Shown here one piece after another: positions 1-7,757 of a DNA stretch of 16,052 nt. The notes beneath the pieces are model-generated. The model saw nothing but the letters and a program-made list of their open reading frames with translations, ran no database searches and had not been told where the DNA came from. The DNA is from Pseudomonadota bacterium (lineage in GTDB: Bacteria > Pseudomonadota > Alphaproteobacteria > Rhizobiales > Rhizobiaceae): the NCBI GenBank assembly GCA_023416545.1, contig JAEZHO010000217.1:1-16052 (forward strand), read 5' to 3'. Within the stretch, counting starts at the first letter, position 1, and each line of letters starts with the position of its first letter. A program made the translations under genes and the position numbers.

Positions 1-2
1 CG

Positions 3-374
3 CTGGGATGGGTGGCGGCCGACATCGCCGCCGTTGCCCACGCCATCACCGCGCACAGCTTTTCCGCCAAGGTCGAGCCGGAGACGATCGAAGCCAGGGT
101 GCTGCAGGATGCCGACCGGCTGGATGCAATCGGCATGATCGGCGCCGCCCGCTGCTTCTACATCGCGGGCCGGATGGGCTCGGGCCTCTACGATCCCGCC
201 GATCCGCTGGCGAAGGACAGGCCGCTCGACGACAGGCGGTTTGCCATCGACCATTTCGAGGCTAAGCTGCTCCGGCTTGCCGACGGGTTCCGGACGCAGA
301 CCGGACGCCGTCTCGCCGAGGAGCGGCACGAACGCCTCGCCCATGTGCTGGAACTCTTCCTCGACGAAATCTGA
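3..374 (+). CDS. HD-domain metal-dependent phosphohydrolase, C-terminal part (5' truncated)
   Basis: The frame is open from the left edge of the window, so the gene starts outside; about 123 C-terminal residues are present. The visible landmark is the segment QDADRLDAIGMIGAAR, which matches the final conserved aspartate helix of the YedJ-like branch of the HD superfamily. These are small cytosolic metal-dependent phosphohydrolases, usually about 200-220 residues. The HD dyad and the first histidine would lie upstream and cannot be checked. A GTG at 12 could be mistaken for a start, but codons before it are also open and no ribosome-binding site precedes it. The stop is followed 9 bases later by the MOSC gene, with AAGG just before that start, so the two are probably co-transcribed. 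The substrate is unknown. The family call is fairly secure; the biochemical role is not. Confidence 0.75.
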   Translation: MGWVAADIAAVAHAITAHSFSAKVEPETIEARVLQDADRLDAIGMIGAARCFYIAGRMGSGLYDPADPLAKDRPLDDRRFAIDHFEAKLLRLADGFRTQTGRRLAEERHERLAHVLELFLDEI

Positions 375-383
375 AGGTTTTCC

Positions 384-1232
384 ATGAAGGTCAGAGAACT
401 CAACGTATACCCCCTGAAGAGCGGCCGCGGGATCGCCTTGACGGAGGCCGAAATCGGTCCGGCCGGCATTCCAGGCGACCGCGTGATGATGGTGACGGGT
501 CCAGACGGCATGTTCATCACCCAGCGCGAACTGCCGGCGCTTGCCCGCCTCCGCGTCACGCCGCAGGCATCCTCGGTCGAGATCGGGATGGACGGCGCTG
601 GAAGCATCACGGTCGACAGGCCCGACCCGGCCCGGCGCATGGACGTCGTCGTGTGGAAATCCCCGGTTTCGGCGGCGGTTGCCGGCGAGGAGGCGAACAG
701 GACGCTTTCCGGCTGGCTGGGGCGGGACGTGCGGCTCGTCTTCTTCGACAACCAATCCATCCGCACGGCCAGCACCGACTGGGCGGGCGAGGACACGCCG
801 GTGACCTTCGCGGACGGATACCAGGTGCTGATCACCACGACTGCCTCGCTTGCGGCGATCAATGCCGACATGCGCGCGCATGGCGAGGGCGAGATCGGCA
901 TGGAGCGCTTCCGCCCGAACATCGTGGTCGAGACCGACGAAGCCTGGGCGGAGGACGGCTGGGACGCGGTCGAGATCGCGGGCATCACCTTCGATCTGGT
1001 CAAGCCCTGCGCCCGCTGCATCATGACGACACAGGACCAGCAGACCGGCTCGCGCGAGGTCGCAAGCCCGATGGCAGCCATGGGGCGCATCCGCATGTCG
1101 GCGGACCGCCGCGTCCCCGGCCCGCTCTTCGGCTGGAATGCCGTGCCGCGCCAGACCGGCCGCATCCGCCTCGGCGAAGAAGTCCGGGTGATATCGCGCA
1201 AGGAAATGCCCTGGCAGATAAAAAGACGCTGA
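384..1232 (+). CDS. MOSC domain protein, mARC/YcbX-like molybdenum cofactor oxidoreductase
   Basis: This 282-residue protein opens with the MOSC N-terminal beta-barrel sequence MKVRELNVYPLKSGRG and carries a C-terminal MOSC domain. The sequence VKPCARCIMTT places cysteines at about residues 209 and 212. In the mARC/YcbX family a cysteine of this motif coordinates the molybdenum of the cofactor. Known family members reduce N-hydroxylated compounds, including N-hydroxylated nucleobase analogues. Unlike E. coli YcbX, there is no C-terminal 2Fe-2S ferredoxin domain, so an external electron donor would be required, as for eukaryotic mARC. The start is supported by GAAGG six bases upstream of ATG. 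It follows the HD hydrolase gene by 9 bases and probably shares its transcript. The family is confident; the physiological substrate is not known. Confidence 0.85.
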   Translation: MKVRELNVYPLKSGRGIALTEAEIGPAGIPGDRVMMVTGPDGMFITQRELPALARLRVTPQASSVEIGMDGAGSITVDRPDPARRMDVVVWKSPVSAAVAGEEANRTLSGWLGRDVRLVFFDNQSIRTASTDWAGEDTPVTFADGYQVLITTTASLAAINADMRAHGEGEIGMERFRPNIVVETDEAWAEDGWDAVEIAGITFDLVKPCARCIMTTQDQQTGSREVASPMAAMGRIRMSADRRVPGPLFGWNAVPRQTGRIRLGEEVRVISRKEMPWQIKRR

Positions 1233-1278
1233 ATCTGCCCTTGCCAGAGATCGGGTGATCGGTATCCTCGATCGCGGA

Positions 1279-1291
1279 GTTGTCAGACAAC
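1279..1291. promoter_or_regulatory. Perfect palindrome of GntR/FadR-type operator form
   Basis: The 13 bases GTTGTCAGACAAC form a perfect 6-bp inverted repeat around one central base. They lie in the 124-base gap between the MOSC gene and the DMT transporter gene, 65 bases before its ATG. The pattern fits the TNGTnnnACNA half-site arrangement known for many FadR-subfamily GntR repressors. No GntR gene is present in the window, so the regulator would be encoded elsewhere. The palindrome is directly visible; its role as an operator for the transporter is inferred. Confidence 0.45.
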
Positions 1292-1356
1292 CTGCCTCCT
1301 CCGTTCATGGCCGTTACGGGGGATAGCCCGGCGGCTCTTCAGGGACTGCATTCTAC

Positions 1357-2253
1357 ATGACATCTCGGGCGACCGGTCTCGTCTTCGCGCTGATGGCGGT
1401 GACGATCTTCTCCATCCAGGACGGTGTTTCCAAGCATCTTGCCGACAATTATCCGGCCGTCTTCATCGCCATGATGCGCTACTGGGCCTTCGCGGCCTTC
1501 GCCCTGGCCTTCGCGAGCCGCTCCCGCGGGGGGATAAGGGGCACGGCGACCACGTCGCGACCCTGGCTGCAGGTCTTTCGCGGCGTGCTGCTCGCCGCCC
1601 AGATCGTCGTCGCCATAACCGCCTTTGCCGTCGTCGGCCTTGCGCAGAGCCAGGCGATCTTCCAGTCGGCCCCGCTGATGGTGGCGCTCCTGTCCATGCC
1701 GCTTCTGGGCGAGCGCGTCGGCTGGCGCCGCTGGACTGCGATCGGCGTCGGCTTTCTCGGCGTGCTCCTCATCCTCAAGCCGGAAGCGGGCGGATTCGAC
1801 GTCGGCCTGCTGCTGCCGATCGCCGGCGCCGTCATCTACAGCCTCTATTCCATCACCACCCGGCTTGCGAGCCGCACCGACACCGCCAATACCAGCTTCT
1901 TCTATACCGGCGTCGCCGGGGCGGTGGCGATCTCGCTCATCGGGCCGTTCTACTGGACGAGCTTCGAAGGCAACGACGGCTGGCTGATGCTTCTCCTCTG
2001 CGTCCTGGGCGTGGCCGGGCATTACCTGCTGATCCGCGCCTTCGACTACATCGACGCGGTGATCGTCCAGTCGATGTCCTACCTGCAGCTGGTTCTGGTC
2101 ACGATGATCGGCGTCTTCATCTACGGCGAGACGCTGGGCTTCAACATGGTCGCCGGCTCTATCATCGTCGTCGCCGCGGGCCTCTTCACCATCTACCGGG
2201 AAGCGCGGTCGGGGCGCCGCGCTGTGAAGATCGACCCGCCCGGCGAACTCTGA
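1357..2253 (+). CDS. DMT-superfamily (EamA) transporter
   Basis: This 298-residue, very hydrophobic inner-membrane protein has about ten predicted membrane segments arranged as two EamA repeats. The first repeat ends around LGERVGWRRWTAIGVGFLGVLL (given here in part); the second ends with GETLGFNMVAGSIIVVAAG. The short sequence LGERVG and the second-repeat YGETLG are typical of the family, whose characterised members mostly export amino acids, metabolites or drugs. Length matches the usual 280-310 residues. The start ATG is the first in frame, with AGGGA 11 bases upstream, a rather long spacing. It is preceded by a GntR-type palindrome and followed after 100 bases by an MFS carrier on the same strand. 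The substrate cannot be read from sequence. Confidence 0.85.
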   Translation: MTSRATGLVFALMAVTIFSIQDGVSKHLADNYPAVFIAMMRYWAFAAFALAFASRSRGGIRGTATTSRPWLQVFRGVLLAAQIVVAITAFAVVGLAQSQAIFQSAPLMVALLSMPLLGERVGWRRWTAIGVGFLGVLLILKPEAGGFDVGLLLPIAGAVIYSLYSITTRLASRTDTANTSFFYTGVAGAVAISLIGPFYWTSFEGNDGWLMLLLCVLGVAGHYLLIRAFDYIDAVIVQSMSYLQLVLVTMIGVFIYGETLGFNMVAGSIIVVAAGLFTIYREARSGRRAVKIDPPGEL

Positions 2254-2353
2254 CATCCATCAATTTCGATGATGAATGACTGAGGAAAACTGACTTTGTC
2301 GCCATCCGCCGCGGCGATATGGTGCCTGACGTGACTCAAGCTGGAGCGATCCG

Positions 2354-3583
2354 ATGACGCAGCCCGCCCAACACAACCCGATGCCCTGGCTGATCATCGT
2401 CGCCGGTTCGCTGATTGCCGTCCTGACCTTCGGGCCGCGCTCAGCCATGGGCTTCTTCCAGCTTCCCATGCTTGCCGATACCGGCTGGGACCGCTCGACC
2501 TTCGGCCTCGCCATGGCCGTCCAGAACCTGAGCTGGGGCCTTGGCCAGCCGATCTTCGGGGCGCTCGCCGACAGGTACGGCACGGGCCGCATGCTCGCGC
2601 TCTCCGGCGTCCTCTACGCGGTCGGCCTCGTCCTCATGGCGACTGGGACATCGATCGTAGGGCTCTATATCGGCGGCGGCGTGCTTGTGGGACTTGCCGT
2701 CGCGGCCGGCTCGTTCGGCGTCATCCTGTCCGCATTCGCGCGCAACGTGACGCCGCAGCAGCGGTCCTTTGCATTCGGCATCGGAACGGCCGCGGGATCG
2801 GCGGGCATGTTCCTGTTCGCCCCGCTGAGCCAGGGCCTGATCTCCACTTACGGATGGTCGGACAGCCTCGTGATCATGGCCGGGCTGATGCTGCTCGTGC
2901 CGCTCCTGGCCTATCCGTTGCGCGACAACGCCTCCTCCGGCACGCAGTCGCAGACGGAGTTCAAGCAGACTACCGGCGAGGCGCTGCGCGAAGCGTTCGG
3001 CCACCAGAGCTACCTTCTTCTCGTCAGCGGCTTCTTCGTCTGCGGCTTCCAGGTGGCGTTCATCACGGCCCATTTCCCGGCCTATCTCGGCGATATCGGC
3101 ATTGCGGCCAGCTATGCGGTGATCGCCATGGCGCTGATCGGCTTCTTCAACATCATCGGCTCGCTGGCGGCCGGGGTGATCGGCCAGCATTACTCGAAGC
3201 CGCATTTCCTCGCCTATATCTATATCGGCCGGTCGATCGCGGTGACGGCCTTCCTCCTGCTTCCGCAGTCGCCGTTCTCCGTCATCGTGTTCTCGATCGT
3301 CATGGGGCTTTTGTGGCTCTCCACCGTGCCGCCGACGAACGCGCTGGTCGCGATCATGTTCGGCACCCGCCATCTCGGCATGCTCGGCGGCATCGTGTTC
3401 CTCTCCCACCAGGTCGGGTCGTTCCTCGGCGTCTGGATGGGCGGCTATCTCTACGACCGCTTCGGTTCCTACGATCCGGTCTGGTGGTTCGGCGTGGTGC
3501 TCGGCCTGTTTGCCGCGATCGTTCACTGGCCGATCCGCGAGAAGGCGGTGACGCGCCCCCTGCCCGAGGCGCAGCCCGCCTGA
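2354..3583 (+). CDS. MFS transporter, 12 membrane segments
   Basis: This 409-residue inner-membrane protein has the two six-helix halves of the major facilitator superfamily. The loop GALADRYGTGRML after the second helix (about residues 74-86) is the MFS motif A. The hydrophilic central loop is around residues 190-215, and a second motif-A-like YLYDRFGSY occurs near residue 370. The overall pattern resembles the oxalate/formate and monocarboxylate-like carriers, but the substrate is not determinable. Start ATG is preceded by GGAG seven bases upstream. A 100-base gap separates it from the DMT gene, so it may have its own promoter or be co-transcribed. Its TGA stop directly abuts the stop codon of recO on the opposite strand, with no spacer and no terminator hairpin. 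Confidence 0.88.
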   Translation: MTQPAQHNPMPWLIIVAGSLIAVLTFGPRSAMGFFQLPMLADTGWDRSTFGLAMAVQNLSWGLGQPIFGALADRYGTGRMLALSGVLYAVGLVLMATGTSIVGLYIGGGVLVGLAVAAGSFGVILSAFARNVTPQQRSFAFGIGTAAGSAGMFLFAPLSQGLISTYGWSDSLVIMAGLMLLVPLLAYPLRDNASSGTQSQTEFKQTTGEALREAFGHQSYLLLVSGFFVCGFQVAFITAHFPAYLGDIGIAASYAVIAMALIGFFNIIGSLAAGVIGQHYSKPHFLAYIYIGRSIAVTAFLLLPQSPFSVIVFSIVMGLLWLSTVPPTNALVAIMFGTRHLGMLGGIVFLSHQVGSFLGVWMGGYLYDRFGSYDPVWWFGVVLGLFAAIVHWPIREKAVTRPLPEAQPA

Positions 3584-4336
3584 TCAGCCGGCCCGCTTTT
3601 CCTCGTCGAGCGCCAGCGCCTTGAGGGCCGCCTGGACGAAGCCGTCGCGTGCGGCGTTCTCGACGATCCCGCGCGGCTCGTAGATGTGTCGATGGAGGAA
3701 GAAGCCGGTGAGCCGGAAGGCCTGGGCCATGCTGGCGGCATCGGCCGCGTTCGTCGCGCCGTCGCGCAGAAAGCCCGGCAGCGCCAGAAGACGGTCCGCA
3801 TAGGGAGCGCCCGCCGCGCCACAGACCGCCCGGCCGGACTTCGGCGAAACGTATTGCAGGTCCTCCAGCGAGCCGGTGGCGGCGCATTCCGTCAGGTCGA
3901 GGCCGTAGCCGAGGTCGTTGAGGATCGCCAGTTCGAAGCGGATGAACAGTTCGCCGGCGTCGGCGGGGTCGTCCATCGTCTCCAGGATGACGTCGAGCGC
4001 CTCGTAGAGGTGCGGATGGGGGTCACGCTCCGGAAGCAGCCGCAGGAGGGCGCCCATGGCCTGCACGGCATAGACCGACGTCGCCCGCTCCATCAGCCGG
4101 GCGGCCCGCAGGCGCAGCGGCTCCAGCTTGAATTCGCCGAGATGTTCGTCGAGCCTCGCGCGCCAGACCGCTTCGACGCAATTTCCGGGCTGGAGGACGG
4201 GCTGCATGCTCCGCGATCGGCCGGAGCGGACAAGGCCGAGATGCCGGCCGCGCGAGCGCGTCATCACCTCGGCGATGACGCTTGTCTCGCCGTGGCGCTT
4301 CACCCCGATTATGATCGCCTCGTCCTGCCACTGCAT
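3584..4336 (-). CDS. recO: DNA repair protein RecO
   Basis: This 250-residue protein starts MQWQDEAIIIGVKRHGETS, the N-terminal OB fold of RecO. The helical C-terminal domain follows, with the family segment YVSPKSGRAVCG near residues 162-173. RecO works with RecR to load RecA onto SSB-coated single-stranded DNA in the RecF recombination-repair pathway and can anneal SSB-covered strands. Only isolated cysteines are present rather than a full four-cysteine zinc finger, which is common in the alphaproteobacterial form. Length is normal for the family. It lies downstream of the rnc-era block in the same orientation, separated by a small gene on the opposite strand. It diverges from that gene across a 149-base gap that should hold both promoters. 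Its stop is immediately adjacent to the MFS stop. Confidence 0.95.
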   Translation of the reverse strand: MQWQDEAIIIGVKRHGETSVIAEVMTRSRGRHLGLVRSGRSRSMQPVLQPGNCVEAVWRARLDEHLGEFKLEPLRLRAARLMERATSVYAVQAMGALLRLLPERDPHPHLYEALDVILETMDDPADAGELFIRFELAILNDLGYGLDLTECAATGSLEDLQYVSPKSGRAVCGAAGAPYADRLLALPGFLRDGATNAADAASMAQAFRLTGFFLHRHIYEPRGIVENAARDGFVQAALKALALDEEKRAG

Positions 4337-4485
4337 CGATATCTGGACCGCTTTACCGACGGCTTCAATTCTAGCCGATAAGTGCCTGCTGCTGAATCAC
4401 ATTTCTCGCCACATTATGGGCCTTGGCGGGAACAAATTGCGGGGCTGCGGAATTGCCCCGGCGAATTCCGACCCCAGGAGCTTCC

Positions 4486-4857
4486 ATGAAGTATGTTCCG
4501 TTCGCCTTCCTGATCGCCGCCTCCCCGACCCTGGCCCTCGCCCAGTCTCCGGACCTGGAAAAGGCCTGCGTTTCCGTGGCCCAGAACTTCCTTCTCGTTC
4601 CCGCGATCAAGACCGGGGTGGTCCAGTCCTTTCCCGAGCTCGATCCGCCCGGCGCAAGGCTGACCTATTCCACCCGCGAAAATCCCCAGCAGAGCGATTT
4701 CACCAACGAGATCGTCTGCGAGTTCGGCAGCGCGACGCCTCCCCTTGCCCTCACCCGCTTCTGCATCTCCGACACATGCTACTCGGAGAACGAGCAGGAG
4801 CCGGAGAACCGCCGGCGCTACCTCGAGGTGAAGGCGCTGATGGACCGGCAGAAATAG
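4486..4857 (+). CDS. Small exported four-cysteine protein of unknown function
   Basis: This is a 123-residue protein I do not recognise as a named family. It begins with a clear Sec signal peptide, MKYVPFAFLIAASPTLALAQ, with likely cleavage after ALA at about residue 18. The mature part of about 105 residues contains four cysteines (in KACVSV, IVCEFG, RFCISD and DTCYSE), enough for two disulfides in the periplasm. No lipobox or membrane segment is seen. The start at 4486 is chosen because AGGAG lies five bases upstream and the signal peptide begins there. An in-frame ATG at 4423 would add 21 residues that disrupt the signal peptide. It sits alone on the + strand between recO and era and converges with era across six bases. 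It is likely a conserved rhizobial hypothetical, but I cannot assign a function. Confidence 0.8.
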   Translation: MKYVPFAFLIAASPTLALAQSPDLEKACVSVAQNFLLVPAIKTGVVQSFPELDPPGARLTYSTRENPQQSDFTNEIVCEFGSATPPLALTRFCISDTCYSENEQEPENRRRYLEVKALMDRQK

Positions 4858-4863
4858 CCGGCC

Positions 4864-5802
4864 TCAACCCTTCGGGAATTCGAGACCCATTTCGCGGAAG
4901 CGGGCGGGATCATCGCCCCAGTTTTCGCGGACCTTGACGAAGAGGAAGAGGTGGACGGGCTGTTCGAGGATCTCGGACAGCTCCTTGCGGGCGGCCGTCG
5001 AGATCGCCTTGATGGCCTCGCCGCCCTTGCCGAGAGCGATCTTCTTCTGGCTCTCGCGCTCCACGTAGATGACCTGTTCGATGCGGACGGAGCCATCCTT
5101 GCGCTCTTCCCACTTCTCCGTCTCCACGTGGGAGGCATAGGGAAGTTCCTGGTGAAGGCGCAGGAAGAGCTTCTCGCGGGTAATCTCCGCGGCGAGCTGG
5201 CGCATCGGCAGGTCCGATATCTGGTCCTCGGGGTAGTACCACGGTCCTTCCGGCAGGCGTTCGGCGAGGAAGTCCATCAGGTCCTCGCAGCCCGAGCCGG
5301 TGGTCGCGGAAATCATGAAGGTGCGCTCGAACTCGACCGCTTCGTTCGCAGTGGCCGCAAGCTTGAGAAGATCCTCCGCCTTCACCCGGTCGATCTTGTT
5401 CAGCACCAGGATCTTCGGCTGCTTGACCTCCTTCAGCCCCTCCAGGATGGCCTCCGCGTCACCGCGCAGGCCGCGCTCGCTGTCGATCAGCAGCATGATG
5501 ACATCGGCATCCCTGGCGCCGCCCCAGGCCGACGTCACCATCGCACGGTCCAGCCGGCGCCGTGGCTTGAAGATGCCGGGCGTATCCATGAAGACGATCT
5601 GCGCGTTATCGTGGATCGCGATGCCGCGAACGATCGCCCGCGTCGTCTGGACCTTGTGGCTGACGATCGACACCTTGGCGCCGACCAGACGGTTCAGCAG
5701 GGTCGACTTGCCCGCATTCGTCGGGCCGATGAGCGCCACGAAACCTGAGCGGGTTCCGGCTGCCTCGGTTTCGGAAGCGGTGATGTTCTCGTTGTCTGTC
5801 AT
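4864..5802 (-). CDS. era: GTPase Era, 30S ribosomal subunit assembly factor
   Basis: This 312-residue protein has the Era G-domain motifs: G1 GPTNAGKST at 26-34, G3 DTPG at 73-76, G4 NKID at 135-138, and the G5-like SATTG. A C-terminal KH domain includes LGKGGEAIKAI. Era binds 16S rRNA near its 3' end and helps mature the small subunit at the inner face of the membrane. The start at 5802 leaves 8 bases after the rnc stop and gives the usual length. An in-frame ATG at 5838 would overlap rnc and add 12 residues unlike Era. It is the last gene of the acpS-lepB-rnc-era block, the classic bacterial arrangement, and its stop converges with the small exported protein gene. Confidence 0.97.
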   Translation of the reverse strand: MTDNENITASETEAAGTRSGFVALIGPTNAGKSTLLNRLVGAKVSIVSHKVQTTRAIVRGIAIHDNAQIVFMDTPGIFKPRRRLDRAMVTSAWGGARDADVIMLLIDSERGLRGDAEAILEGLKEVKQPKILVLNKIDRVKAEDLLKLAATANEAVEFERTFMISATTGSGCEDLMDFLAERLPEGPWYYPEDQISDLPMRQLAAEITREKLFLRLHQELPYASHVETEKWEERKDGSVRIEQVIYVERESQKKIALGKGGEAIKAISTAARKELSEILEQPVHLFLFVKVRENWGDDPARFREMGLEFPKG

Positions 5803-5810
5803 AATCCCAA

Positions 5811-6527
5811 TCAACCTTCGGCAGAATTCTTCTGCCATACGCCTTCGCGTTCAAGCATTTTCGTGGCGGCCACCTGCTCGGCGGCGCGCTTGGAGCGGTC
5901 GATGCCCGTTTCGGGCGCCACTCCCCTGACCTCCACCCTCACCGTGAAGCGAGGATCGTGGTCCGGTCCGCTGCGGTCTTCGACATGGTAGGAAGGCGTC
6001 ACGGCGAATTTCGCATGCGCCCATTCCTGCAGTTCGGTCTTGGCATCCCGCCGGGCGCCGTCGGCCCGCGCCGCGCGTTCCTTCCAGTTGCGCAGGATGA
6101 ACTGGCGGGCGGCATCCAGCCCGCCGTCGAGATAGAGCGCGGCAATCAGGCTTTCGACCACATCGGCACGGACATTCAACATCCGGGTGCCGGTCAGCTT
6201 CTTAACGTCGGCGCCGGTGCGGATGAACCGGTGGAGGTGGAGTTCGTCGGCCACCTGCGCGCAGCTTTCGGCGCTGACGAGCTGGTTGAGACGGACCGAC
6301 AGCTCTCCCTCGGTCGCCGCCGGAAAGGTCTGGAAGAGCATTTCCGCGACGCAGAGGCCGAGCACCCGGTCGCCCAGGAACTCGAGCCGCTCGTAGTTCG
6401 ACGCCTTGGCCGAGCCGGTGCTCGCATGCGTCAGCGCGCGGTCGAGCCGCTGCTTGTCGGAGAATTGATGGCCGATCAGTTCCTCGAGCTTCGACCTGTC
6501 GTCAGCCGAAAGCGCCTTCGCCTTCAT
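5811..6527 (-). CDS. rnc: Ribonuclease III
   Basis: This 238-residue protein has the RNase III signature ERLEFLGDRVL at 46-56, including E49 and D53. D122 and E125 lie in RADVVESLIAALYLDGG. These correspond to the E. coli metal-binding residues E41, D45, D114 and E117, so the enzyme should be catalytically competent. A double-stranded RNA-binding domain occupies about residues 160-230. RNase III processes rRNA precursors and cleaves structured mRNAs and antisense duplexes. The ATG starts immediately after the lepB stop (TGA followed by ATG with no spacer), which strongly suggests translational coupling. era follows after 8 bases. Confidence 0.97.
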   Translation of the reverse strand: MKAKALSADDRSKLEELIGHQFSDKQRLDRALTHASTGSAKASNYERLEFLGDRVLGLCVAEMLFQTFPAATEGELSVRLNQLVSAESCAQVADELHLHRFIRTGADVKKLTGTRMLNVRADVVESLIAALYLDGGLDAARQFILRNWKERAARADGARRDAKTELQEWAHAKFAVTPSYHVEDRSGPDHDPRFTVRVEVRGVAPETGIDRSKRAAEQVAATKMLEREGVWQKNSAEG

Positions 6528-7274
6528 TCACTCGACACCCTTGAAGAGGCGGTCCCAGCGCATGTTGGCCGGCCACTTCCAGAATTCGCGGAAGGACGTG
6601 TCGTTGCCGACGGAGAAGAAGATGATCGAGGCACGGCCGATCAGGTTCTCGGCGGGCACGAAGCCGACGTCGAAACGGCTGTCCAGCGAATTGTCGCGGT
6701 TGTCGCCCATGAAGAAATAGTGGCCCTCGGGGACGATGAATTCGCGGGTGTCGTCGCCGCGCGAGTTCGGCACCTGGTCCAGCGTGTCGTAGGAGACGCC
6801 GTTGTCCAGCGTCTCGCGGAAGACCGGGACGTCGGAGCCGGGATCGAGGCGGTAGTCGGAGGTGAAGCCGCCGTTCGCCTGGCGATTGACCGGCTCGCCA
6901 TTGATGTGGAGCACGCCGTTCAGGACCTGGATGCGGTCACCCGGCAGACCGACGACCCGCTTGATGTAGTCCACGTCCGTGTCGGTCGGCAGGCGGAAGA
7001 CGACGACGTCGCCGCGCTCCGGCTCGCTGGCGAAGATCCGGCCGTCGAAAATATCCGGCGAGAAGGGCAGCGAGTATTTCGAATAGCCGTAGGCGAACTT
7101 GTTGACGAAGATGTAGTCGCCGACAAGAAGCGTCGGCATCATCGAACCGGACGGAATGGTGAACGGCTGAAAGAAGACGGTGCGGATCACCATCGCCAGC
7201 AGCAGCGCCTGGATGATCACCTTGATGTTTTCCCAGAGGGCGCTTTGCTGCTTCTTGTCGGCTCTGTCGGACAC
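6528..7274 (-). CDS. lepB: Signal peptidase I
   Basis: This 248-residue protein has one N-terminal membrane helix (about residues 18-35, IKVIIQALLLAMVIRTV). The catalytic serine is in IPSGSMMPTL (S44) and the catalytic lysine in DYIKRVVGLPGDR (K105). The box MGDNRDNSLDSR follows near the C-terminus. It cleaves signal peptides of Sec and Tat substrates on the periplasmic face of the inner membrane. I place the start at the GTG at 7274, preceded by an AGAGAAAGA purine stretch, because this gives the rhizobial LepB length. The longer in-frame ATG at 7385 would overlap acpS and add a low-complexity proline/arginine tail before the membrane helix. A 76-base gap separates it from acpS. Its stop abuts rnc. 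Confidence 0.94.
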   Translation of the reverse strand: MSDRADKKQQSALWENIKVIIQALLLAMVIRTVFFQPFTIPSGSMMPTLLVGDYIFVNKFAYGYSKYSLPFSPDIFDGRIFASEPERGDVVVFRLPTDTDVDYIKRVVGLPGDRIQVLNGVLHINGEPVNRQANGGFTSDYRLDPGSDVPVFRETLDNGVSYDTLDQVPNSRGDDTREFIVPEGHYFFMGDNRDNSLDSRFDVGFVPAENLIGRASIIFFSVGNDTSFREFWKWPANMRWDRLFKGVE

Positions 7275-7350
7275 TGGCGGTCTTTCTCTTCGGTCACTTC
7301 TTGCGGGTGTGTGGCACTCTCTAGCCCCTTCGCCGGGCGGCGGCAATGGT

Positions 7351-7755
7351 TCAATCGGTCGCCGGGCGGGCTTCGATGACGACAAAGGCCTGCGCGTAAG
7401 GGTATTCGTCGGTGATGGTGAGATGGATCACGGCCTGGTGGCCGGGCGGCATCAGCTCGGCCAGAACGGCGGCCGCCCCGCCCGTGAGCGCCATGGTCGG
7501 CTTTCCGCTCGGCAGGTTGACGACGCCCATGTCCTTCCAGAACACGCCCTGCGCAAGACCGGTGCCCAGCGCCTTCGAACAGGCTTCCTTGGCGGCGAAG
7601 CGCTTCGCGTAGGAGGCGGCGCGATTGCGCCGGCGGTCCGACTTCGCCTGCTCGACTTCGGTAAAGCAGCGCTGGGTGAAGCGCTCCCCGAACCTTTCCA
7701 GAGACTTCTCGATGCGACGGATGTCGATCAGGTCGCTGCCCATGCCTATGATCAC
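7351..7755 (-). CDS. acpS: Holo-[acyl-carrier-protein] synthase
   Basis: This 134-residue enzyme transfers 4'-phosphopantetheine from coenzyme A to the serine of apo-ACP in the cytosol. The N-terminal IIGMGSDLIDIRRIEKS contains the Mg-binding aspartate (D8). The second signature KRFAAKEACSKALGTG contains E57 and K61. Together they define the AcpS family. The GTG at 7755 is chosen because GGAGG sits four bases upstream and because 134 residues is the usual length. The longer frame back to ATG 7830 would translate the ribosome-binding site and a hairpin. It heads the acpS-lepB-rnc-era block. Its Shine-Dalgarno is buried in a perfect hairpin, and a CTTGAC element lies about 80 bases upstream of the start. 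Confidence 0.95.
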   Translation of the reverse strand: MIIGMGSDLIDIRRIEKSLERFGERFTQRCFTEVEQAKSDRRRNRAASYAKRFAAKEACSKALGTGLAQGVFWKDMGVVNLPSGKPTMALTGGAAAVLAELMPPGHQAVIHLTITDEYPYAQAFVVIEARPATD

Positions 7756-7757
7756 TG

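Noticed and set aside
188..1201. A 337-codon - strand open frame opposite the MOSC gene
   Set aside because: It is serine/arginine-rich antisense sequence without family similarity; the + strand gene has clear MOSC motifs and a ribosome-binding site.
4440..4460. CGGGGC/GCCCCG 6-bp hairpin in the leader of the small exported protein gene
   Set aside because: The short stem with a 9-base loop leaves the ribosome-binding site free and is expected by chance at this GC content.
5803..5838. Upstream Era start at 5838
   Set aside because: It overlaps rnc by 28 bases and adds 12 residues not typical of Era; the ATG at 5802 fits better.
5958..7379. A 473-codon + strand open frame over rnc and lepB
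   Set aside because: It is an antisense shadow of two well-defined genes with intact catalytic motifs.
7275..7385. N-terminal extension of lepB from ATG 7385
   Set aside because: It overlaps acpS, is low-complexity, and would put an atypical tail before the membrane helix. GTG 7274 gives the family length.
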